This document shows, piece after piece, positions 53,919 to 64,000 of a DNA stretch of 64,000 nucleotides. Source of the stretch: Siphonodentalium dalli (lineage: Eukaryota > Mollusca > Scaphopoda > Gadilida > Siphonodentaliidae); NCBI GenBank assembly GCA_032622095.1, contig CP136065.1, forward strand, positions 61,489,094 through 61,553,093, given 5' to 3'. The position numbers and the translations under genes are program-made. The notes below the pieces were generated by a model. The model had not been told where the DNA came from, made no database searches, and saw only the letters and a program-made list of their open reading frames with translations. Each line of letters starts with the position of its first letter. Position 1 is the stretch's first letter.

Positions 53919-53936
53919 CTACAAAACACAATGATT

Positions 53937-54015
53937 AACCCTTTCATGACTGGAATTATGCTGGTGCTGCATTAGGTATCATGTGCCAGTGCATTCTCTT
54001 ATATATAGAGGATCT
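53937..54015. mobile_element. TTAA element, CATGA family (left end only)
   Basis: TTAACCCTTTCATGACTGGA to GTGCATTCTCTTATATATAG, then replaced by an unrelated palindrome. It begins ~18 bp upstream of exon a's acceptor. Confidence 0.75.
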
Positions 54016-54152
54016 CTGATGAGTCACAATTATATACAAAATTTATTAACTGAGTGCAATAAATTTGATTCGAGCTTTAGTGAGGCTCGAATCAAATTTA
54101 GTGGACAAGGTTTATAAATTTTGTATAGAACTGTGATGAATTTGAGATCCAT
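54010..54152. repeat. Imperfect ~65-bp-arm palindrome
   Basis: GGATCTCTGATGAGTCACAA with GTGATGAATTTGAGATCC, and AAATTTGATTCGAGC with GCTCGAATCAAATTT at the centre. Confidence 0.85.
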
Positions 54153-54815
54153 TTTATCACATAATCACATTTTAGCAAGAAAAAATATTCTCTAAACCAA
54201 AGAGAAAGTAAAGACACCTTCAATAAAAAATATAGTTCCATTTTAAGGTCGGGAGCGTAAGAACCGAAACCACAAATAAACGTTCTGATTTAAGTTCGTT
54301 TAATCCAGAGACGCTCTCCTGATGACCTAGCAAATATTTATTTATCGATTCCCAACATTTTAAGATACCATTTTCGGCATGATCGTAGTAAACTTTTTCC
54401 AAATTGTTAAATGTTATGTTTCCTCCATGTTATCAAGCCACGCCGACAATCAAACATTAGGCTAAATCACGAGGTTGTACAAAATATGTAACTTTAAATA
54501 TAGGCCTACTGTGTGTTTCTGTAATAAATACAGTATATATTATATACAATATAAAAAAGAACCCATTTATAAAGAGCGTTACACTATGTGTTATATTTGC
54601 ATACCTCCTTACAATACTTTATGTTTGGTAGGTTTTCCCCACTGTTTATATCCCTCCTGGAACTTATATTATTGTCTTCGGTTTTTTTCCCCGTATGATA
54701 TTATATATAAACGGTTCTTAATCCTTTAAGTGCCATATATGGACAATTCAAAAATACATATGTTATATTGGGCTACCATCAACATATAAACAACGGGACC
54801 TCCGATGGCTAGTTA

Positions 54816-55593
54816 AAACAATATAACCTTGCCAGGATAGTGTGTAGATTTCAACAATGCTATGTGTTGTTACTCTCCGACACTCAGCTACATCATCAAA
54901 CTCATTCATTTAAATGGCGGTTGTCTGCATGGCGGTTTACGTGCGATGTGTTAAGCATGATTCCTAATATTATTATCTGGGACCCAAGTGGCCATATGCA
55001 CGCATGCTAATACATGGATGTATATGTTTTGACTACCATTGTATATATCATCGGATGCCCCAAGTCCCGTGTGACATGCATATATTTACATATCAAAATC
55101 AATATGTAATCATAGATTATTCCCAAATTTTCTAGCGGAGCATGCGCATTATGTTATTGATCTGTCCGTCCGTTTGTCCATCCATCATTCAGTCTTGGTT
55201 TATGTGTGGTGGCTTAAGATACGTAATAAATGTATAAACTGTAATCTAGTGTTTGGGTTTTCCAACACAGAGTGCAGACCGGGACCGCGCGTTCGGTAAC
55301 CGCGCCGACCAACTTCCGCTACGGAATAGCCCCCGCCCTTTTATTGTTGGGATTTCCTTCTACGCATGGCATTGGTAATGTTCTATCTTGTTTTACTGGG
55401 CTTACTGGTCCGGGATGCAGGTTGGGTCGAGGTTGTAGTCCCCCCGAGGGTTTGGTTGTGTTATCACATCGGAATATTAATTCTGAGTCAATATATCACG
55501 CCCATATAAAGAGCGTTTAATTTATTAGTTTTACACGGGAATATGATTACATCGGTTAATCCAACATATAAACAACGGGACCTCCGATGGCTA
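54816..55593 (+). repeat. 781-bp tandem unit A
   Basis: Starts AGTTAAAACAATATAACC and ends GGGACCTCCGATGGCTA. Contains an 82-codon open frame (55272-55520) shared with units B and C. The previous unit's last ~35 bases (AACATATAAACAACGGGACC) precede it, so the array once extended left. Confidence 0.93.
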
Positions 55594-58500
55594 TAGTCTG
55601 GCTGTTGAAGGGTTGAACCCGGAAAAAATTCTTAACAAGCTGAATTTGGTGTCATTCGATGCAGGATAACCACCTGGTGAACATATCCAAAATCCGCTAA
55701 AATCCGCCTAGGGGAATTTTTTTTATTCAAGATGGCGTCCAACATGGCCGCTTGAAAGTTGAAAATTTCGAGAAGTCTATTGTTTGACGCACAAAATAAA
55801 CTATGAACCCGTCTTAAAACCAAAATTCATTTTGTTGTGTATACAATATATTTCCAGAGTAAACTATGTAATTTACGGGTAATAAACCTAAACATGGCGG
55901 CCAAAATATCAGCCAAAACCGGAAAATCTGTGTTTTTTCTTTATTTTCCCACTAATTTTCCACATTATGATTGTATTGACTTTGAATCTTCCACCCAAAC
56001 GAACGATATATTTAGTGAATGTTGAGATTGCTTTCTGGCGATACAGCCACATTCAATCCAGTTCCTGATCAACAGCCGTTGCTCAAATTCGTGCAAATCT
56101 CCACACGACAATCCACACAGGCAGTGACACACTTAAGTCCATTTTTTTCCGACAGGAACATTGATTTGTGCTACAAGGATTTCTTGACGACATTTTACAA
56201 TTGCATAGACTGAATTTAAGAAGATTTTATGTTGCTGGTTCTTGGTCAGTCATTATTGGGATAAGTATTGACCCCTGCATTTCCACCCCCAATATTTTGG
56301 TTCTAGATCTATTTTCCCCGAGTTATGCCCAGATTAAAACCTGTAAGTGAACCCTAGGCCAATGCAATAGGCTGCCATAGGAAATCATGGTCATGAACTT
56401 CGCGTATCATAGATGGTCGAGGGACTCTCCATCCGTGCCCGAGTACATTTGAACGAGAATCTTCGAACCTGCCTAGGCTACTTGTTGGGCTGACGCAGCC
56501 CGATTGCTGATTTATATCGAAACATGTTGCAGCTGAGCGGATGATTCTAATCGTTTCACCAAGCCTGTCTTTCTCTGTCCAAATATCGCTTATGTTGTGT
56601 CACACCTACCCGAAGCATGCAAGTAAATAATATGTTTGGTGACCAATTCACCGCCTTCGTGCACGATATCATATTGATAATGCGCCTTTCCCGTGATGTA
56701 GGAGTAAAACTAGAACATCAGCAACAACTACCTGTGATGTTGATGCTGATTCTATCGCAACTCAAACAATCATTGTGTCTGCGTCAGATGTACTGTGTGA
56801 TTAGCGTCCCGTAGCGCCTTGCTGAGTATATGTATAAACTGCTGCTTGTTCGTTTCGTTCGAAAGAATCAGTTATTCCTCTTCCTCACGTAAGTCCACCC
56901 CGACTATTGATAGAACGCATCATGACTTGCTCAATAACTAGGTCACTGGACAGTCCTGCCCAAAACCTACTACTCCTTCGAATATTATGAACACCATCCT
57001 CTATAAAAACACTTGTATAACCACGGAAATTGTTTGGGTAAGTCAAGCATAATTTGCAAATACAAGCGACATACCTTCGCATAGTGCAGCAAACAAATTC
57101 AACATTTTCCCAACAACTACTAAATGGATATTCGAATCTTCTGTTCTCTCAGCTTGAATAAAATCTCTTTAATCATGTCTATATACTCCATTTACTGTAA
57201 CCAGTTTGGATGTTCTGGATTTCTCGCCAAGGTATGGCTTGTAATATAACATAATTTCATTCAATGTGAGGAGTTCTATTGAATCGGAAACATCGAAACT
57301 GTGATGGGCCCATCAAACACTTTTTCATACAGAGTTCACTTCAGCCTGACTAAGCCTCTCCCATTCGAAACTGTCAGTATCAGTTGAATCGATTCCTTCG
57401 ATTGTCGATTCTTGGACATTTGATGTCGAAGTTACTTCGAATATTTAACGTTGGAGGAATAATTCAGTATCTGATGCCGCGTTTGACCCCGCGTCATCGG
57501 CTGTCGACTTGGAAATATCATTTGAATCATTAGAGATCAAATCATCTCCAACAGCTTGTTAGTAAGGGCTCCGTCAACAAGGAAATGACATCTGAGTGCT
57601 CGTGAGAATGCCTTCACGGAAAGCATCGTGGCAACAACGTTTGAGCCATAAGCGTTTTCAAGAGCCTCATCTAACCCCGACCCATTCATCGTGGTACCAA
57701 TGCTACCCATGAATCTCATCGTCAGATTGAAGACGCCGAGTCTACAAACTATTCCAAGTGACTTGGCTTCAATTATCTCAACCGCTTTGAACCAAAGTGG
57801 CTGGTCAAGCATGGAGTCACAATTCCCAACTGTGTCGCGTGATTCTGAATATACATCAAAGTGGACAATAAACAAGACTCATCTGATGGGTTGAGGTTTT
57901 ATTATCGGTAGAAAAAGAACTTCTGACTTTCTGAAGGTTCTGAGCTGTTTGAAGAAAAGATGTGTTCCATGAATCCAGACCAGTTCGGTATATGTTTCAT
58001 TGCTCGATTTGGAAGCCAACCGCAATGCCATAACAAACCAGTGTTCAAACCTGGAGGCAGTGTGTATGGGTTTTGTAACCCAAGTATGGGTCGATACTTT
58101 ATTGTTTGTAATCCCAGCTTTGTAGGTTTCAAATAGTGTATGATAGACACAGCCTTGTCTTCGATCAGATCTTCAACCATAAAACTTTTTTGACGAGTGA
58201 TCACTGTTGATTTAGGTGTAAGCCGGGTGTAGTCCTTCGGAGATGAAACTGCGATTATCCCCATACCATGAAATGAACGTTTACCATCAATAGTAGTGAC
58301 GTTATGGGCGATGTTATCTGCTACCCACTGAGTAAAGGTACCTGGAAAATACTCCACTAGTGTACTTTCAAGACTTTCCACCTGGATCACTGATTGCTTG
58401 TACCTGCTTACTTCGTCGTAAGTAATTGAAAACCCCAATTTAGACAGAGTTCATCAACAAGCCACCTTGGCCCGAACACGTGATCAATTTCAACCCAATA

Positions 58501-60279
58501 CCAAAAAGGGTAGTGGTGATAACAGATCGGGACCTCGCATATTGCACGATACTGTGACCAATGCTATAATATTGCTATTCTGTTTGATTTCAGATCAGAT
58601 GGAATTAGTATCTCCAGAAACATTTGTAAATGGCGTGGAGTCAATTTATTTATGTTATCAATATTTCCTATCTCCTCGCTGAGGTGGTAGGTTTTCTTAC
58701 CCTATGGCATTTCCCGCAACTTTGCCCTAATCATATTCGCGGCCGTCACAACAACTCTATCTGCCTCCTCTGTGTTTCACTTTCTTATATACGCATACCA
58801 CTTGTCATTTATCAAGTACTTGGTCATATATTTGAAGCAAATGACGTTGCTACGCCCATCGACTTCAGCAAAAAATATATACTCCCCATACCGTTCAAGG
58901 CGTTTTATTGAATATGATTCTGACCCAATTGCTAGCTCTACCATAGCGATATGTAACTCGGACAGAGTATACAGTTCTGTACCATCCCAGACATACACAT
59001 AACTAATCAAATGAGTGTTGCATTTCGACACTTGGTGTTCTGTCCTGTGTTTTTCTCTCAAGATGGATCCTCATTTATTTCTCCCAATAACACGGAGAAA
59101 CAAGATGCATGATATACGGCTACTGCAGCAACGAGATCAATGCAACATAGAATGCATTTCTGAACGTTCAATGCCCACGAATCCTCTCTTATTTGGCAAT
59201 GTTCTAAAACTTTGTCTCTAATAGGGAGAGTTGCTACTGTAAGAACTTGCCTTCTATCGGGATGACGGGAATCTGATATCCCACCCTTTCAACATATGAA
59301 ACAGTCTTCTTTGAAATTAAATGGGTCTTGTTTAGACCTCCATTTCTTAGAGAGCGGAACTGTATCCATACAATCAGGTTTGCCACTGAAGGTTCTTTTC
59401 CTATAGTGAATTCACGCCTAGTCTTTATGGACCAAGACCGTATCAATGGGTATGGTCATTTGTTGCCTATTTAAATATCCAGACAAGTGGTTATATATAT
59501 ATATCCTCGCTTATCAGAGAGGTCAATCAAAGTCTTGAATCCTTTGCCATAACTTTTACCAATGGATTTCCCTTAGTGTCCACATTACATTAACTCATGC
59601 TATGAAAGGATAAGTCGCACAGGTCCTCTTGAAAGTTGCTGGCCCCTTAATACGGGGTTGGTTCTGCCATTGCCGAACACGTACCGAGACTCGAGACTAA
59701 TATGAGAATAAAACAAAACTCAACCAAGAACAATGCAGTTTGAATGTACAATAAGCCTTCTGCGTATGTTGGGACCGTTAGGTTTCAGCAGAAGGCGAAA
59801 GATAAACACAATGTCACACAAAATACCTATCAAAACAACTATATCAAGACATTATTTGCCACTACACTTGAAGAAACAATCGCTACGTTATATTTGATAG
59901 TTATATTACTTAAATCATTAAATTTATCGTCTTGAATGCATTAAAGAGCATTCAACGTGAGTCCATATTTATGTAAATATATTATCTAATGACCTTGGAA
60001 TTATATAATCGTTCATTGTATATAAATATATGTACTAAAAACAACTTTTATGTAGATCACTTAGTGCATATACAGAGTCCCGTAGTCACTATTACCTTCA
60101 TAAATTACGTCAGACACCTCCCCTATTCAGTGTGCTGTGGAAAAGTTTCCCCAAAGCGGATTTTAGCGGATTTTGGATATGCTATACATGAAGGTCTCCT
60201 CTTTCCAACGATACCAAATTTAGCTTGTTAAGAATTTTTTCCGGGTAGGTCCTATATTTCAGCTCCGACGGCCAGACTA
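55594..60279 (-). mobile_element. 4.7-kb TIR element with uncharacterised protein family
   Basis: Ends TAGTCTGGCTG and its complement CGGCCAGACTA are flanked by CTA on both sides; the empty-site sequence GGCTAGTTAAAAC is seen at 54807 before unit A. Terminal inverted repeats are imperfect over ~120 bases (CCCGGAAAAAATTCTTAACA, ATATCCAAAATCCGC). A decayed protein runs on the minus strand from ~59060 to ~56880. Confidence 0.88.
56884..59061 (-). pseudogene. Decayed copy of an uncharacterised multicopy animal protein
   Basis: Frames interrupted by stops and shifts, in order: HIFF-like block RYGEYIFFAEVDGRSNVI with YLINDKWYAY (58777-59061); GFSITYDEVSRYKQSV, LPPGLNTGLLWHCGWLP and HIPNWSGFMEHI (57902-58438); NLNPSDESCLLSTLMYI; DQPLWFKAVEIIEAKSLGI, FMGSIGTTMNGSGLDEALE and FSRALRCHFLVDGAL (57537-57875); FIQAERTEDSNIHLVVVGKM (~57080-57170); and SRFWAGLSSDLVIEQVMMRS (56885-57082). 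I recall this block order from unannotated, multicopy proteins in molluscs and cnidarians. No function is known to me. Confidence 0.75.
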
Positions 60280-61060
60280 CTAGTTAAAACAATATAACCT
60301 TGCCAGGATAGTGTGTAGATTTCAACAATGCTATGTGTTGTTACTCTCCGACACTCAGCTACATCATCAAACTCATTCATTTAAATGGCGGTTGTCTGCA
60401 TGGCGGTTTACGTGCGATGTGATAAGCATGATTCTTAATATTATTATCTGGGACCCAAGTGGCCATATGCACGCATGCTAATACATGGATGTATATGTTT
60501 TGACTACCATTGTATATATCATCGGATGCCCCAAGTCCCGTGTGACATGCATATATTTACATATCAAAATCAATATGTAATCATAGATTATTCCCCAATT
60601 TTCTAGCGGAGCATGCGCATTATGTTATTGATCTGTCCGTCCGTCTGTCCATCCATCATTCAGTCTTGGTTTATGTGTGGTGGCTTAAGATACGTAATAA
60701 ATGTATAAACTGTAATCTAGTGTTTGGGTTTTCCAACACAGAGTGCAGACCGGGACCGCGCGTTCGGTAACCGCGCCGAACAACTTCCGCTACGGAATAG
60801 CCCCCGCCCTTTTATTGTTGGGATTTCCTTCTACGCATGGCATTGGTAATGTTCTAACTTGTTTTACTGGGCTTACTGGTCCGGGATGCAGGTTGGGTCG
60901 AGGTTGTAGTCCCCCCGAGGGTTTGGTTGTGTTATCACATCGGAATATTAATTCTGAGTCAATATATCATGCCCATATAAAGAGCGTTTAATTTATTAGT
61001 TTTACACGGGAATATGATTACATCGGTTAATCCAACATATAAACAACGGGACCTCCGATG
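60280..61060 (+). repeat. 781-bp tandem unit B
   Basis: Copy of unit A, separated from it only by the 4.7-kb element; holds the open frame 60743-60991 (MQTGTARSVTAPNNF...). About 98% alike by eye. Confidence 0.93.
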
Positions 61061-61817
61061 GCAGGTTAAAACAATATAACCTTGCCAGGATAGTGTGTAG
61101 ATTTCAACAATGCTATGTGTTGTTACTCTCCGACACTCAGCTACATCATCAAACTAATTCATTTAAATGGCGGTTGTCTGCATGGCGGTTTACGTGCGAT
61201 GTGTTAAGCATGATTCTTAATATTATTATCTGGGACCCAAGTGGCCATATGCACGCATGCTAATACATGGATGTATATGTTTTGACTACCATTGTATATA
61301 TCATCGGATGCCCCAAGTCCCGTGTGACATGCATATATTTACATATCAAAATCAATATGTAATCATAGATTATTCCCCAATTTTCTAGCGGAGCATGCGC
61401 ATTATGTTATTGATCTGTCCGTCCGTTTGTCCATCCATCATTCAGTCTTGGTTTATGTGTGGTGGCTTAAGATACGTAATAAATGTATAAACTGTAATCT
61501 AGTGTTTGGGTTTTCCAACACAGAGTGCAGACCGGGACCGCGTGTTCGGTAACCGCGCCGACCAACTTCCGCTACGGAATAGCCCCCGCCCTTTTATTGT
61601 TGGGATTTCCTTCTACGCATGGCATTGGTAATGTTCTAACTGGTTTTACTGGGCTTACTGGTCCGGGATGCAGGTTGGGTCGAGGTTGGAGTCCACCCGA
61701 GGATTTGGTTGTGTTATCACATCGGAATATTAATTCTGAGTCAATATATCACGCCCATATAAAGAGCGTTTAATTTATTAGTTTTACACGGGAATATGAT
61801 AACATCGGTTAATCCAA
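61061..61817 (+). repeat. 781-bp tandem unit C (3' end lost)
   Basis: Direct continuation of B; open frame 61525-61773. It ends at GGTTAATCCAA, short of the AACAACGGGACC end seen in A and B, then changes to GGGAGTCTAGACG. Confidence 0.92.
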
Positions 61818-62154
61818 GGGAGTCTAGACGTATATTCTATAATTTTGTTACTCTTATCCTGACATGTTGTAAACTGCCGCAAGGTAGACTGCTCTGGACA
61901 TCACTAGTGAAGTTTCCACTATCGAGGTTCAAGACAGGGATGCCTCTATATGTGGGACCGGGGCACGTGCATCCACCTGCTCATATATTATGGGTATCAC
62001 AAAACTCACAGTAAACACTAAACAACTCAAAATAAATTGAATATCATAATTTATATTCTAATTAACATAATTTAAAGTTCTGGTATTGACATCGACATCG
62101 TTGTGCTAAACTCTTATGTCACTGCGAGTGCCGATAATACGTTTAGGGGCTAAT

Positions 62155-62353
62155 TATGTGATAAATGTGAGTCTCCCATAGCGAGCCAAGCATTAGAGAA
62201 TGCACTGGCTTGCAAGGTCAAGGTAAATATAGTTAGGCAAATGCACTCTCTTAAATATGCGAGGTTCCCTATGGACGACTCGCATATATAAGAGAATGAA
62301 TTGGCACAGGGTTTTCATAAAATTTCAGGAAGCTCCAGACATGGAAGGCTTAA
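62155..62353. mobile_element. TTAA element, CATGA family (5' damaged)
   Basis: GTGAGTCTCCCATAGCGAGC, spacer TCAAGGTAAATATAGTTAGG, hairpin with ACTCGCATATATAAGAGAAT and end CCAGACATGGAAGGCTTAA. Confidence 0.8.
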
Positions 62354-62359
62354 TGAAAA

Positions 62360-63145
62360 TATTAATATTAATTGTATTCTCTTTGTATCAATGGATATGT
62401 TGAACATTAATGTAAATAGTTCATAAAAGTCATCACATAAAGTGGAAGATATAGTTCTTATAATATCAATCACATATGATGATTTATATAAATAAACAGG
62501 GAACATAAAATTGTACAAGCCACAGAGGTGTAGGTGAGTAATGTACCGGATTAATTAACTGATTTTTGTTTGGCATCAGCTTCAATTTGGTACTGATCCA
62601 GCAGCAACATTGTTCAACATTTGTCTAAAATCGGGTTATGTGGCAAGTGCACAGCAGTCCTTCGAATTTGAAAAACCCAGGTGCGCAGTTTATGGTGCCT
62701 GATTTTGGATCCAGGTACGCAATTTTGCTTTGGTGCACCTAACGGGAATAAAAATAGAAGTGTTCATTGTTGATTTACTTCAACAAAAAGTTCCCTTTTT
62801 TATCTTTTTGTACACTATCGACTCCAGGGAATATACTCCCTGGCTGACTCCCAAATGGGATCACATTGTTACTGATAAGTCCGTACCGTTTACTCTTTCC
62901 CGTTTGGTACAGTCTGGTGTCTGTTTCATTGTGACTCAGAATCTATATTACCACGTGCTTTATAGTAGTATTGAGTGATGACACTGTAATATCATTCTGT
63001 TTTGACAACGTTGTCTTTTTGATTCCTTTGATTGATTTAATTGTCTGCGACACACACACATTGAACAGTACGCACTGACCATGACATGTTCAACAAGAGC
63101 TACGCTGGGCGTGCAATATACGCCCTCACTTGGGTCGGTGGAAAC
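62360..63145. other. Intergenic or intron sequence, no gene seen
   Basis: No TSC2 exon or other gene recognised. 62672-62710 repeats CCAGGTGCGCAG/CCAGGTACGCAA. Confidence 0.45.
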
Positions 63146-63149
63146 TGGT

Positions 63150-63680
63150 AAAAAAAGGGGCATAACTCTGGTAAAAATTGGCGGATGGAACTCAAATTTG
63201 AACTTGACCTGTGTTTTGGTGGGAGAAAGTAATATACCAAATTATCATTGAATCCGATAAGCTCTAGTAAAGTTATCATCCGGACAACAAATTTCAGGGA
63301 TTTTCTAAGTCAAATTACGTCAAAAAAGGGGCCATAACTGTCGCAAAAATTATCGGATTAAAACGAAATTCGGACTTGAGCTGTATTTCGATATATGTAA
63401 TCCACAAAAAAACGGGTTTTGTGTACTAACATTCCAAAATCGAGTTATCATCCGGAAACCAAAAAACATAAGAAAAAATGAATTTTCTGAGTCGAAAAAG
63501 GGGCATAACTCTGCCAAAAATGGTCGGACAGAACCCAAGTTCGAAATTGACCTGTGTTTTGGTGGGAGAAAGTAATATACCAAATTTGGATTCATTCCGA
63601 TAAACTATACTATAGTTATCATCCGGACAACAAATTTCAAGGATTTTCTAAGTCAAAAAACGTCAAATAAGGGGCATAAC
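63150..63680. repeat. 'GGGGCATAACTCTG' tandem units
   Basis: Three ~180-bp units with AAAAGGGGCATAACTCTGCC, GACCTGTGTTTTGGTGGGAG and TAGTTATCATCCGGACAACA; the last is broken by the hAT insertion at 63681. Confidence 0.88.
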
Positions 63681-64000
63681 CAGTGTTCGCGCTGTCGGTA
63701 GCCAAATTAGCCAATGGCTAATCTTTTTCGAATTTGGCTAATAAAAATTTCATTTGGCTAAACTTTTGGCTAAACTTTTTTTGACCCCAAATGGAGACTG
63801 AAAGCATGAATTTTTGGCAAGTGTGTTTTCAATTCTGTGATGTGAACGATCTAGTCCGAAAACATCGTAAGTGGGAATATATCGCCGACTGTATAAAGGG
63901 AAACCCGATCGCGGACAGTACAAAGGGAAACCCGTCACTCTGCACGAAACAGCAAAAAATCATTATTTTACATTTAATCCGCTAATCCCGCATTGTCTGT
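63681..64000. mobile_element. hAT-type element, left part (runs off window)
   Basis: CAGTGTTCGCGCTGTCGGTA start and GCTAATCTTTTTCGAATTTG as in the 18675 element. Preceding 8 bases are GGCATAAC, the expected target duplication. Confidence 0.88.

Noticed and set aside
55272-55520. 82-codon frame repeated three times as a gene
   Set aside because: It is part of a 781-bp tandem unit; changes do not favour synonymous sites and no signals of a gene were seen.
55594-60279. Internal region of an LTR retrotransposon with units A and B as LTRs
   Set aside because: Units A, B and C form a tandem array, and the segment has its own inverted ends with a CTA duplication; no reverse transcriptase seen.

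Overview
The window is eukaryotic nuclear DNA. It is AT-rich, intron-dominated and crowded with short DNA transposons and tandem repeats. The repeat style (decayed tandem blocks with GGAC runs, one ending in a tail like AGGTGAGCTAAAA, and many TTAA-flanked miniature elements) together with the protein sequence suggests a marine invertebrate, most likely a bivalve mollusc. The species call is inference.

One gene spans almost the whole window. On the minus strand, 23 exons between 53918 and 682 encode 1270 consecutive residues of tuberin (TSC2), the GTPase-activating subunit of the TSC1-TSC2 brake on Rheb and mTORC1. Every exon has AG/GT borders and every junction keeps the reading frame. The 5' end (first roughly 200 residues and promoter) lies beyond 64000. 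The catalytic Rap/Rheb-GAP domain has only just begun at 682, and its remainder lies to the left of position 1. Exons run right to left: the N-terminal helical-repeat (DUF3384) part at 53918-33713, the Tuberin domain at 31437-11360, and the long phospho-regulated linker at 10201-682, which ends in the FVFLQLYHS start of the GAP domain.

Three exons (at 44544, 16099 and 682) are followed by tandem partial copies of their own 3' edge with an intact 5' splice site. One copy, 44328-44394, also has an in-frame acceptor and could be a mutually exclusive exon.

The introns hold an unusually readable transposon collection. It includes a 4.7 kb TIR element (55594-60279) carrying a decayed copy of an uncharacterised animal protein family; hAT elements with 8-bp target duplications (18675-19842, 46824-47385, 23201-24095, and one running off the right end); a pogo-like element (16460-17621); a Harbinger-like element (43399-44167); a LINE fragment split by a hAT; a Helitron-like segment; several TTAA families with CCCTTT ends; and a nested-foldback family found more than a dozen times. 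Tandem arrays include about 18 copies of a ~160 bp unit holding paired YY1-like sites (5735-8572), a TIR-bounded array of a 16-bp perfect palindrome (3318-3695), and three ~781 bp units (54816-61830).

A candidate small gene, with its own promoter-like sequence and poly(A) signal, sits on the same strand inside the TSC2 intron between 33844 and 37909 (coding 35707-36093). No rRNA, tRNA or CRISPR array was seen.
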